From Antitrichia curtipendula (Eukaryota > Streptophyta > Bryopsida > Hypnales > Leucodontaceae), in the NCBI GenBank assembly GCA_951230915.1, contig OX579636.1, positions 34,593,567-34,657,566 on the forward strand: DNA of 64,000 bases, given 5' to 3'. Shown piece by piece: positions 54,451-64,000 of the stretch (position 1 is the stretch's first letter; each line of letters starts with the position of its first letter). Position numbers and translations under genes: made by a program. The notes beneath the pieces were generated by a model. That model did not search any database, was not told the origin of the DNA, and worked only from the letters and a program-made list of their open reading frames with translations.

Positions 54451-56042
54451 CGCACCCAAGATGTACGACAAAAGTTGCTCCTGGAAGGTTTTCCCTCCTT
54501 CCGCCACGTGTCTAAAATCCGGTATTCGTGCACCTACTCCACGTTCCCAGCTCACAACTCCGGAATGCACTCCAGACGAATGGAATCTACATCAAGGGCG
54601 CCCGCGACCAGGCACACTAATGAATGACGACCCGTGCCACGACGTCCACTAAATTTCCAGACCAATCGTAGATTCCATCCCCGAGAATCACCCCTTCACG
54701 TACATTCCCCTTCCCATTCCACAAAATCAACTCCACAGGCACACTCTAACCCTGCCCCCAAATCTCCCTCCTGCGCACATTTCCTCACTCTAAAGCCCTG
54801 CGCGGGGTTTTCAGGTCCCACCCGGCCGGGCACCAGCTGCGACGAGCGACCTTCTCCGCGTTCGCCCGCATCGGCGATGGCGCGCGCTCATCGCGAACAG
54901 CTTGCGTCACCGCCCGTTCAGTCTCCACTGAGTCCACTCTTTCAAACCTCTCATCCTTTTCTGTTTTTGTTTTTTTTCTAATCTGCAGATGCAGTTCTGC
55001 CATCTCCAGTCCGACAGTCACAGAGCCGCACTGACACCAGGTGAGATCTCCAAAGTCTAGATAACTTTTGAGTCGCCTCATGTCGTCAGTCGCGCGCACG
55101 TCTAGATTCGTGCCAGTTCCGCAGTTTCGTTCCTGAATTTTACTATCGTGCCCCTCCCGGAAGTGGGGACGCATTCGCACCGGGAGTTCCAGTCATTTGG
55201 GTGCGCGGATTCGGGTGTGCTTTCGTGTGGAGATTTATCGTGACAGCACTTGGGATCTTCGGAATCTGTGATCTTGGAAATCAGCAACCGAGGATTTCTT
55301 CGTGAACTTGTAACTAGACTTCCAGATTCTCCGTGATGAGGATGCTAACTTGGACGGTGTAACAAAACTACTGATGAGCTAGAGCTGGGCACTTGAAGTG
55401 CAGTGTCCGGAGCGCAGTCGCTACAGAGTATTCCACTAGACTTTGTAAAGTAGAGATTTGCATGTGTTGAAGCACAACTTTTTACAGGAATGATCTTTCG
55501 AGGTTCTTCAGGGATCTTTCTAGGTCTTTCTGGATCCAACTGACATTGCGATTTTGGGAAAGAATTGTTGAGTTTTCGTTGGTTTTTGTCGAATTTTTTT
55601 AAGGTGGGATTTGCTCAATTGATACGGAGTACTTCTTTGTTGAAACGGAAGCCAGGTTGGGAAATTCTCAGTTAGACTTGGATACAAACCAAACCTAATT
55701 GTGGACTTGCTTATGTTTTGATCTTGAGACTTGGAAGTAGAGAATCTCATGTATTGTTGGAGTTTAACGCTTTCCAGTAATGACCTTTCAAGGTCCTTCC
55801 TAGATCTAACTGCCATTGCGATTTTTTAGAAAGATTTCTAGAGTTTACGTTGGTTTTAGTTTCAGATTGTTTTCGGGGTGGGATTCGTGGTATGTAGAAA
55901 CTGAAGCCAGGTTGTTGTGGAAATTCCCAGTTCTGGGATGCAAACCTAATCGTGAATTTGCTCATGCGGCTTTGTCCTTAAGATTTCTTGTTGGAGAGGG
56001 TTGCTAAATTGTGAGCGTGACTCTGTGGACAGGTAGGAAGCC
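54451..56042 (+). promoter_or_regulatory. GC-rich promoter region and probable leader of the GT14 gene
   Basis: GC content rises sharply from about 54450 to 55300, unlike the DNA to its left. A pyrimidine tract ending TCTAATCTGCAG near 54986 could be a leader-intron acceptor. The transcription start is not known. Confidence 0.4.
55439..55966 (+). repeat. direct duplication in the leader of the GT14 gene
   Basis: The units 55439-55712 and 55729-55966 share AAGTAGAGA, CATGT, TTCGAGGT/TTCAAGGT, CATTGCGATTTT, GTTGGTTTT, GAAGCCAGGTTG and AAACCTAAT in order. The period is about 290 bp. Confidence 0.82.
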
Positions 56043-59000
56043 ATGAAGAAGAAATCTTTTGGTTTCTCGCGGTGGAGATGGAGATCCGGAGGGTACTCGT
56101 TATTAGGTTTAGCGCTAGTGATGGTTGCGTTAGTGAAGCTTCAAGCGGATCGTGAAAAAGCCGGTTCGAGTTCCTTACAAAGTAGAGACCCTTTGAAACC
56201 GAAGCTGGCATTTCTGTTTCTGGCTCGGCATGTTATGCCTCTAGATATTCTCTGGGAGCATTTCTTTGAGGTACGTACTTGGAGTGCATAGCTAAATTGT
56301 TTTAGAAATGACTTTGAAAGGATGACAATTTGTAGGTTTATAAAAAAAAAAAATTGTGTGTTGGGGGGGCGGGGATTTCAGTGGCCGGATTCTACGGATT
56401 TTAATTAAGATTTGGTGGCGCTTGGAAAATGATCTCAGGAAACTCGACAAGGCGATTTTAATATATATATTCATGCTAGACCTGGGTATGTTTATACTTA
56501 TGAAAACACCAAGTGCCGGGCGTTTGTCAATCGGCAGCTGGAAAGTTCGATCCAGGTATGATCAATAGCGTAGTTACTCTCTGCAAATGGATTCGTTTTA
56601 CTAGTTTAAGATAGTGGATACTCTTTTTCTTAAGCATTTTAACCAAATACGTGTGTCGAGTGATTTTGTGGAGATTAGTATATTGCAAGGAAGAGATCAC
56701 CAAATCCCCTATAAAATTCTTGAGGTGGAGTTTGTAGATCATTCTATTAGTGATAGCACCCTATTTCTATTGAAAGGTTAGTGGTCAATTAACCTCAAAG
56801 CAGCTCTTCAAAGTCCACATTGTGGAACATGAACAGAGTGTTTAGAGTTACGATTCGTTCAAATAACTTCTCGTTTATCCAAACTAATACTTCAATCTTT
56901 AAAGGACAACATTCCTTTATGACCAATCTGATGAATTTGAGGTAAGTAACGTATTTGTTCAAAGATATAAGCAAACACGTTGCAATTTTTTTTTTAAAAC
57001 GAAAACAGGGCTGACATTCCACGAAGTCTTGCATCATATTGCTTACACCCAACTTGCGAACGGTAGGTCGAGCTTCAATCTCATACGTGTTATTGTCCCG
57101 GTTATTGTGAGCTGTGAAATCTACTTGCTCTCCCCCACTCAGGTTTCTTTTCTGCTTCTAATATTCCACTGGGATATTGAACTTAGATATTTCTTGCTCC
57201 TGAAGGCTATGGTTATACAATGCTTACAAGAATGTGAGAAGAGGTCATGGTTGTTATGCAGGTATTATGGGGAGGGTCGAGCATGATCCAAGCAGAGCGA
57301 CTCTTGTTAAAAGAAGCTTTGAAGGACCCATTGAATGAGCGTTTCTTTCTTCTCTCTGACAGGTAAAATTGCAACCAAATCTTTTGTTGCAAAATTGAAT
57401 AGTGATTTATATTGCATTCCGAGTCTCGCTATCTTGTGTGTGTGCTTCTCCAATTGCACATCAAGATGAATGAAATTGGACTTGGACTTGTGGCATGAGA
57501 ATTAGAAAGATCTTTTTGAGATGTACTAAATAATTGAAAACATGCCTGTTTTTCTTAGTTAGTGGTTGATTCTTGGAGTTTCTCTGTGGTTTGCTGCAGT
57601 TGTATCCCTTTATACAGTTTTGACTATGTCTACAATTATGTAATGACATCTCCAAAGAGCTTTCTAGACAGGTAACTTGGTGGTTTGCTTCCCATCTGTT
57701 TTCATATTGGTTATTTCTCTGATTAAGTTCAGCTAGCTGTAGCTTCAATCTCCCATTCAGTTTTCATTTCAAGGATTCTCAAAAAGGATGTTGCCTGGGC
57801 TTGGAAAAAACAGTTTTGTGGATCACTCGGATGAGCAGTACAATACCAACATGGAAACCGTTATTCCACCTGATAAGTGGCGAAAAGGATCTCAGGTACT
57901 ACATAGCAACCTTGAATCAATAAATTATGGTTGTATTTGTTTAAAATGGGGTGTTTCAATGCGCCAAATTTTGTGCACATAACATGAAGCTTTACAAACT
58001 AGGCCTGGTGTAGGTTTGACGTTCCTGTGGAGAAAATGCCAATCTCTTTGAAATTTTGCCATTTTGCCAAATATGACAATAAAATCAACTACCTAAGATG
58101 GCAAGGCACCATGAGGACAAATGGTGTTATCGTTGGGATAATTATTGGATAATTGTATGACAGTGGTTTACCTTGACGCGGATGCATGCTGAGGCTATTG
58201 TCGAAGATTCTGAAGTGTATCCAGTTTTTATTGAGCACTGCAAGGTTTGTAACTTCGCACACACTTTTGTAATTATAAATCCTCTGTAGAGTTTGATTAG
58301 TCAAATTTTTTTTTCTCTGGGAGAATAGTGCAAAGGTTTTTTGCCACTGCTTAAACTTGTTTCCCATTTCGTGGTTGCATAAATCCCTACTCCCAATGGC
58401 AAATCCATTTCAACGTAATGCGAGTACACGTGCTGGAACATTCATCTCATTCTTTTCATGGATTTGTTTTTTTATTTTTAACTGTACACTTATGAGCACT
58501 TTGCCACTATAGTTGCAGAATTAATTGTGGATAAAATGGATGGTTGCAGAAGCCCGAGCCTGTACCAAAGAATTGGACGGACAACTCTTTGGTTAGCCCC
58601 ATTTCCTAATTTATCAGTTTGCTCAATTGAAGAGGTGTCTTAGTGAGGACGCAATCGTTTTGACAAATTCAATCAATTGGTTTCTCTGCATCATATTCCT
58701 AGCCATGTATATGCTATTTCCTTTGTGATTTTCTGCAGGATTATTTATTAATGATGATTCTCATTTTTTTGGGGGGTACAGAAAACTGGGGCAAAGAAGC
58801 CTCACACTTGTATACCTGATGAGCATTACATTCAAACTATGTTTGCAGTAAGTATGTTTTTTGTTTTCCTGTAGAGATGTGGCTTAGGGTTCCTTATGTA
58901 ACGAAACAGAAGTTTTTGACTGGAGTTTTTTGGAAAAAAAGCTTGATCGGTTTCATGTTCAATTTCTCGACTACGGCAACTGCATTTAGTGTCTTGTTCC

Positions 59001-60078
59001 ACTTAACTTTTGCTAGAATTGGTTACTGAAGAAACTGAAGCTAAGTTGACATGAATTCCTCTAGTATTTGTGGTGTGTTTATGCATATGTTGTTGTCAGA
59101 CACTTGTGTCTACTTCATGCTATTGATGTGTACTTGTTTTTTGGGTGGGTTTATTTTCTGGAAAGAGACTGTGTAAATTAAAAGAGAAAAAAGAAAAGAA
59201 AAAGGGAACTGCATACTTGTTTTAGGGTACGTAGGTTGGCAGATTGTTAGTATGGAAACACATTCAATGTTAGCTCTTAATTCTTTTAAGTGTGGATATG
59301 TGAGCCTAGATGGAGGATTTGGAGGAGCAAACCGAGCGGCGGACATTGACGTACAGCCATTGGGAGAATAAAGTTACAGGCAAAGGTCGAGAAGGATGGC
59401 ACCCTGTGACCTATGCTTTTTCAGATGCTACCCTTGAGGCTATAAGGAAAATTCAGGTATTTGCGTCTTTCTCTCCCAGTCAGATCAAAAGGTTTCGGCA
59501 CACTTTGTTAGCCTTACCTTAAAAAGTGACTGTACCGAAAGAACCAGGAATTTTCAAGTTTTGATTTGTGCTTCACAGTCAAATTGACATAACGTACTCC
59601 TTTGCATGTATGCTCTGACTATTGTCGTTCCCATTCAGTGTAAAATATATGATTCCTTTCATGCTACTTTGAAATTCTGGGAAAAAATTTAGAAATTTCA
59701 GAGTCAATGCGTCAATGCACCCAGCAACAACACGATCAAAAATGTTTGGACTTTCCCATCAACATGATTTCGTATGATTCATGAAACTTAAGCTCTTCGA
59801 CGACTCTTAAACTTATGGTTGCGCTTAAAAAGCTCTTTGACGTTAATGAAGTAAGGTCCTGCTATTTAAACCTATAAACACAACTCTTAAACCTATGTAC
59901 GGTTCCTGTGATACAGAAAATCCGCAGCATCCGGTATGACACGGAGTCGCGAACCGAATGGTGCAAAGCTGCGGGCAAAGATAGGCCCTGCTTCCTGTTT
60001 GCTAGGAAATTTACACGAGCTGCTGGGTTTCGCTTGTTGGACCAAGTTGCTAGCTACGAGAATGGACTATCGGCCTGA
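56043..60078 (+). CDS. Core-2/I-branching beta-1,6-N-acetylglucosaminyltransferase family (GT14, BC10-like), 365 aa
   Basis: Predicted Golgi type II glycosyltransferase; plant members such as rice BC10 affect cell-wall composition, but the exact substrate is unknown. Exons: 56043-56270, 56439-56555, 57262-57362, 57600-57671, 57814-57895, 58164-58244, 58550-58591, 58782-58847, 59310-59456, 59917-60078; GT-AG, 1098 nt. A basic N-terminus (MKKKSFGFSRWRWR) is followed by one membrane anchor (about 17-34), then the lumenal domain: KLAFLFLARH, LWEHFFE, FNIYIHARPGY, WGGSSMIQAERLLL, RFFLLSDS-CIPLY, SPKSF, PPDKWRKGSQWFTLTR, HTCIPDEHY, ERRTLTYSHWE, GWHPVTY and CFLFARKF. All are family hallmarks in the right order, and the length is typical. 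Exon 5 uses the acceptor at 57813, which alone gives the right phase and the expected peptide. Looks intact. Confidence 0.94.
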
Positions 60079-60644
60079 ATAATTATCAGGCTCTCCGATT
60101 TAATTGCGGCGAGCTTACCTCATCATTCTGGTAACTTGGGTGCATGAAAAAGCTGTGCATCCTCGCAAAGGTACCGCAAAGGTACCGTTTTGTGCCACTT
60201 GAGATGAGGGCGCTGTATGGGTGGGTAAGTTTACGCCCCAACATTCAAGTCATGACCTTTGATTTTGGGTCCAACAATTTAGGAAAGGAATCCTGATTCT
60301 TCGGGTCTCAATGTCTCATTAGACAGGCTGAGTTCTTGGAATCTGGGTGCTATTTTATGATACATTTACATTTATTTTTACATGGGAGTGTTTCGAAGTT
60401 TTCGACAGTGAATGCCTATGTAGAGGTGGCAATTGGGGAGTGGGAAAAGGAAAGCTTCCAGCATTCAATTGGCTTCCCACCGCTTTGATGTGGGTATTTA
60501 ATGGTACTGTGTTGAATTGAAAACCAAGTTGTACTGTACATCAACTTTGGGGGTGGCTAATAGTAATTACCCTGGTTTCAAAAGGAAAAGAAAAAATTTA
60601 AAAAGTGATTCCCTTGATTTATCCTTTTTGTGAGGGTGCAAGGT
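60079..60644. other. 3' flank of the GT14 gene
   Basis: Probable 3' UTR, then non-coding DNA. Confidence 0.4.
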
Positions 60645-60993
60645 GGAAAACACCGAAAACTGTTGAAATAAGCCATTCAGCTGATAGTTGGAGGCACCTT
60701 TTTCTTGGAAAAAAAAATGTTTTTGTAGTATTAGAAATTGAAAATCATGAATTTCCAATTTGAAAATGATCATTTTTGGATAAGTTATCTAATCTTTATG
60801 AATTTTCAAAGTAGAACTTCTAAGGCCACTGACAACATAGTCTGGCTGTTGAAACCAAAATCTAGAGAAATTAGCAGTCAACTAATCCGAGTTAAATGAC
60901 ACTTTGAAGGACACGGTTTTATGGAAGTCTAGTTGTCAAGAGTGTGGCAATTGAAACTGAAATCTAGAGAAATTAACACTCGACCAACTGAAG
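60645..60993. repeat. dispersed repeat, copy 2
   Basis: The first 190 bp match 31318-31500. The rest holds two internal copies of AATCTAGAGAAATTA and GTTAA followed by TTTGAAGGACA-type sequence. It is interrupted at TTAA 60994-60997 by TTAA element D and resumes at about 61877. Confidence 0.68.
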
Positions 60994-60997
60994 TTAA

Positions 60998-61876
60998 CCC
61001 CTAAAAGACCAAAGTGCATTTTTGGGCAACATAGCAATTTTAGGTAGCTCATTATAGATGGAGATTTTTATTTTTCTTCAAAATTTTCACACAACATGTG
61101 CCCAAGGAGCAGCTTTAGTTTTCATTGCTCGGTGAATAACCTGGGTAGCAAGAAAAATTTCTTTTGAAATCACTTTTTTGAAAAATAAAAATTTAAAATT
61201 GATTTTCTAGATTTCTATATACTTGAAAAACTTTGAATCATTTCATTTTTATTAATGAGATGAAAGTTATGAGGAGTATTTGTTCTGGAGAATTTACAAG
61301 TAGTTATCTATTCTAAAATAAACTTTGAAGTCCTTTATTTAATTCAATTTTTAATATTTTTGAAAAAAAATAAAAACATTAGGTTTACATTGTTTATTAC
61401 AACATTACAACCATTGGTATTAATATTTTTCAATTCCATAACTAAATTCTTAACAACTTAGTATTTATTAATCATTCTCTACTTCTTTCTATTTACTATT
61501 TTTTTCCTATATGTTGTACAATTTCAAATGATCTAAAAACTTTCAAGCATGTAGACAACTTGCTTTGAAGAAAGAACCCAAAGAGTTACAACCATTTAAA
61601 AAAAAATTCATAATGATTTGACTTTGTGAAGTGCAGCTGCCCGATTTTCTGTAGGGGCAAAAAAATGATTCTTGTCACTTCAAATGCTAATATCTTGCAC
61701 TCTACCCAGTGGAATTTTATGAAATTTTTTCTACATTTTTTCAAACTAGTGTACTACAAGATCCTACAATTACATGTGTCCAAACATGTTTGTTTTTTTC
61801 TAGAATTTGATACTTGTATTAGAAATGGCAATTTTAGAGCATTTTTGATGAAAACATAGTCAAATCTTGTATGGGT
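60998..61876. mobile_element. TTAA element copy D, 879 bp, inverted relative to B and C
   Basis: It starts CCCCTAAAAGACCAAAG after TTAA (60994-60997) and ends before TTAA (61877-61880); the right end TTGTATGGG is eroded. Flanking sequence continues across it (TTTGAAGGACATGG). Confidence 0.78.
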
Positions 61877-61880
61877 TAAG

Positions 61881-63345
61881 CAAATGATATGATCATTTGA
61901 AGGACATGGTTTAATGGACATGTACTTGTTAGGAGTGGATGCAAGGAGGGTTTTTCCAAGTATTTTTACCAGTGTTTGGTGTGGGTCAAGTTTAGAACAT
62001 ATCAGTTGGATACTGGTTTAGAGGGTATGTGATTAGAGACAAAGAAATAATTGTGATTGAAAATGATTTCAATAGATATAAATTGGTATGAATATGAATT
62101 GTGTAATGCCATCAACATATTAGTATGAGGTCGACCTTTAGGATATACATATTATTTTGTTATGCACAATGGTATCATTTAGTGATTTAAAAATAAATAA
62201 AATTGAAATCAAACTGGACTTTGTCTTTTGCATTGATCACAAAACACTAAATAGAAAGCAAGTGCCAATAGAAGGTAGTCTAAAAATAGAAGTGCCTATG
62301 GAATTAAAACCACTACTCGGAGACTTAAATGACATGTACTAGTGCATACATATAATTAATGATACTCTTAGTGTTTCTCCATTTTCTTGATGGTACCGAT
62401 ATATGCTTCAATTAAAGAAAATTGAAACCTCTAAGGTAGATAGGTTATCAACCATGGTACTTCACAAGAGTGTCATTGCTACAATATTATTTTTTTATCA
62501 TCATATCCTAAAATTCATACTAGATGGGTTTGGAGTGTTGATACCATTACTAAGAACTAGTATGATACCAGAGTTTCATCCATATCCATGCCCAACATTG
62601 ACTTTTATCTTAATATTTGTGTGACATGTAAAAATGGTATTACTACAAAACGTGATTCTTTATAGAAGTTAGTACACTTATTACAACATTTTAGTCTACA
62701 CTAATAAAAAATAATGTCACTTTGATAAATTAGCACACGAGAAGGTAATTGTTATATTTGTTTTGTTTAGCATTATAAGACAAATGGACCCACTATATGT
62801 TTTTAAAGCACTTTGGATAAAGTCATTTAGGCATTTTTTTGTTCAATTTTTATTATTTAATGACGAGTGCATAGAATTTTCTTCATCAAAGCATTTGATA
62901 AATTTGGCCTCATTTGAATTATTCACCAAATAATATGATCATTTGAATTTTTTTTCTTCACAAAAGATCAATTGGTCTTTCTCAAACCATCATTTGAGAG
63001 CCCTTTAGGGATTAATCATTGCTTAAAATGAAAATACTCTTTGAGGTCTTCAAAGTTTCTATGGTATTGAATGTTGTGATTTGGGAATAGCAAGTGCAAC
63101 AACATTCTATTTCAATATCCATTCACAGAGGTCTATATTCTATTCATGCTGAATTCATGATCAGTAACTAATGGAATTGAGTACCATTTGCTAAGCATTG
63201 GTGTGTATTTTAATAAATATGTGTTATAGAAATAAAAAGTGTAACTAACATTGATGCATTAGATCTATAACTCTTCTATATCATAATAGAATTAATTGTA
63301 AAGGCTCTCCCCAATTTGTTCAAGAGTTGTCAGATAAAGGTTTAT
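61881..63345. other. AT-rich repeat-derived DNA
   Basis: 61881-61990 continues the dispersed repeat. The rest shows no gene or clear element. Confidence 0.35.
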
Positions 63346-64000
63346 CCCCCTAAAGGACCAAGGCCTTTTTTTTTGTCTCAAAACACTCAAAATTGCAATT
63401 CAAAGAATTAAAAAAATTGATTTTTTTTTTGCACATCTAGCTATAGGTGATTACACCTTATCGGTATGAAAATGTGTGGGAAAACATTCAAAAAATTTGG
63501 CCACACAAATTGCAAGATATCTACATTTAAAGTGGAAAAAAAAATCCAGCTCAATGCGGGACTAGATTATTTGACTTTGAAACATATTAAATTAACTTTT
63601 TTTCACTATAGAGTTTTGAGGTTTAATCTTTGTTGTAGGGAATTGAGTTGAGAGTCTAGGAAAAAAATTCAAAAAAACTAAAAATTATTAAGGAGAAGTA
63701 GGTATGAGATAGAAGGAAAATCTAAATTGTTAATATCTCTAAAATAGAATTAAAATGAATTAATTCAAATGGTGAGATTGTTCTAGGAAGCAAACTAAAT
63801 CATGTGGATTTTTTTTTTTAATTGTAAAAATTATATTCATAAATGAATCCTATTCAATAAGATGTTCTAATTGCCTAGAAAATAAGATTATCCATAACTT
63901 TCTCATAACAAATCTAAATGTAATGAATCAAAGCTTTCCATGTAGAATAAAACATAATCTATGAGAAAAAAAATTCAAAAAAATATATAATAATAATAAT
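63346..64000. mobile_element. TTAA element copy F, cut by the window edge
   Basis: It starts CCCCCTAAAGGACCAAGGCC after TTAT (a decayed TTAA). The body matches copy E collinearly for over 500 bp. Confidence 0.72.

Overview
The window is nuclear DNA of a plant. Genes are interrupted by GT-AG introns, non-coding DNA is AT-rich, and the three best-supported genes belong to families typical of land plants. Low gene density, many decayed DNA transposons and the gene style suggest a non-seed plant such as a bryophyte, but the species cannot be fixed from sequence alone. Nothing bacterial or organellar was seen.

Layout: 1-2301 (minus) is a decayed hAT-type transposase gene running off the left edge; its frame stays open for about 710 codons except for four in-frame stops. 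3447-4485 is a non-autonomous CACTA element with a perfect 3-bp target duplication. 6955-14844 (plus) is a 12-exon JmjN-JmjC-C5HC2-FYRN-FYRC histone demethylase of the plant KDM5/JMJ14 group. 16.8-24.5 kb is repeat-rich: Stowaway-like and other MITEs, a TTAA-flanked element nested inside another MITE, and a local duplication. 25528-28038 (plus) is a six-exon SWEET sugar transporter. 29320-31164 (minus) is a three-exon gene for a small single-pass membrane protein of unknown function. 31.3-55 kb has no intact gene I can support; it holds a Rab2-type processed pseudogene (36570-37155), a near-perfect hairpin with 420-bp arms (43736-44587), a 13-bp minisatellite, a GC-rich cruciform-forming element (49246-49793) and many MITEs. 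56043-60078 (plus) is a ten-exon Core-2/I-branching (GT14, BC10-like) glycosyltransferase. 60.6-64 kb is again transposon-derived.

The genes do not form a pathway: chromatin regulation, sugar transport, a membrane protein and Golgi glycosylation are simply neighbours. The most distinctive content is in the repeats: (1) a family of about 0.9-1.2 kb elements ending in CCCCTAAAGGACCAA beside TTAA, with at least six copies and one insertion whose empty site can be read from its host; (2) the long hairpin; (3) the GC-rich palindromic element; (4) recurrent local tandem duplications in introns and gene-flanking DNA.

Exon models were assembled by hand from splice consensus, reading phase and family similarity. 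Total coding lengths are exact multiples of three for all four gene models. Repeat boundaries are by eye and, unless a terminal repeat is named, approximate.
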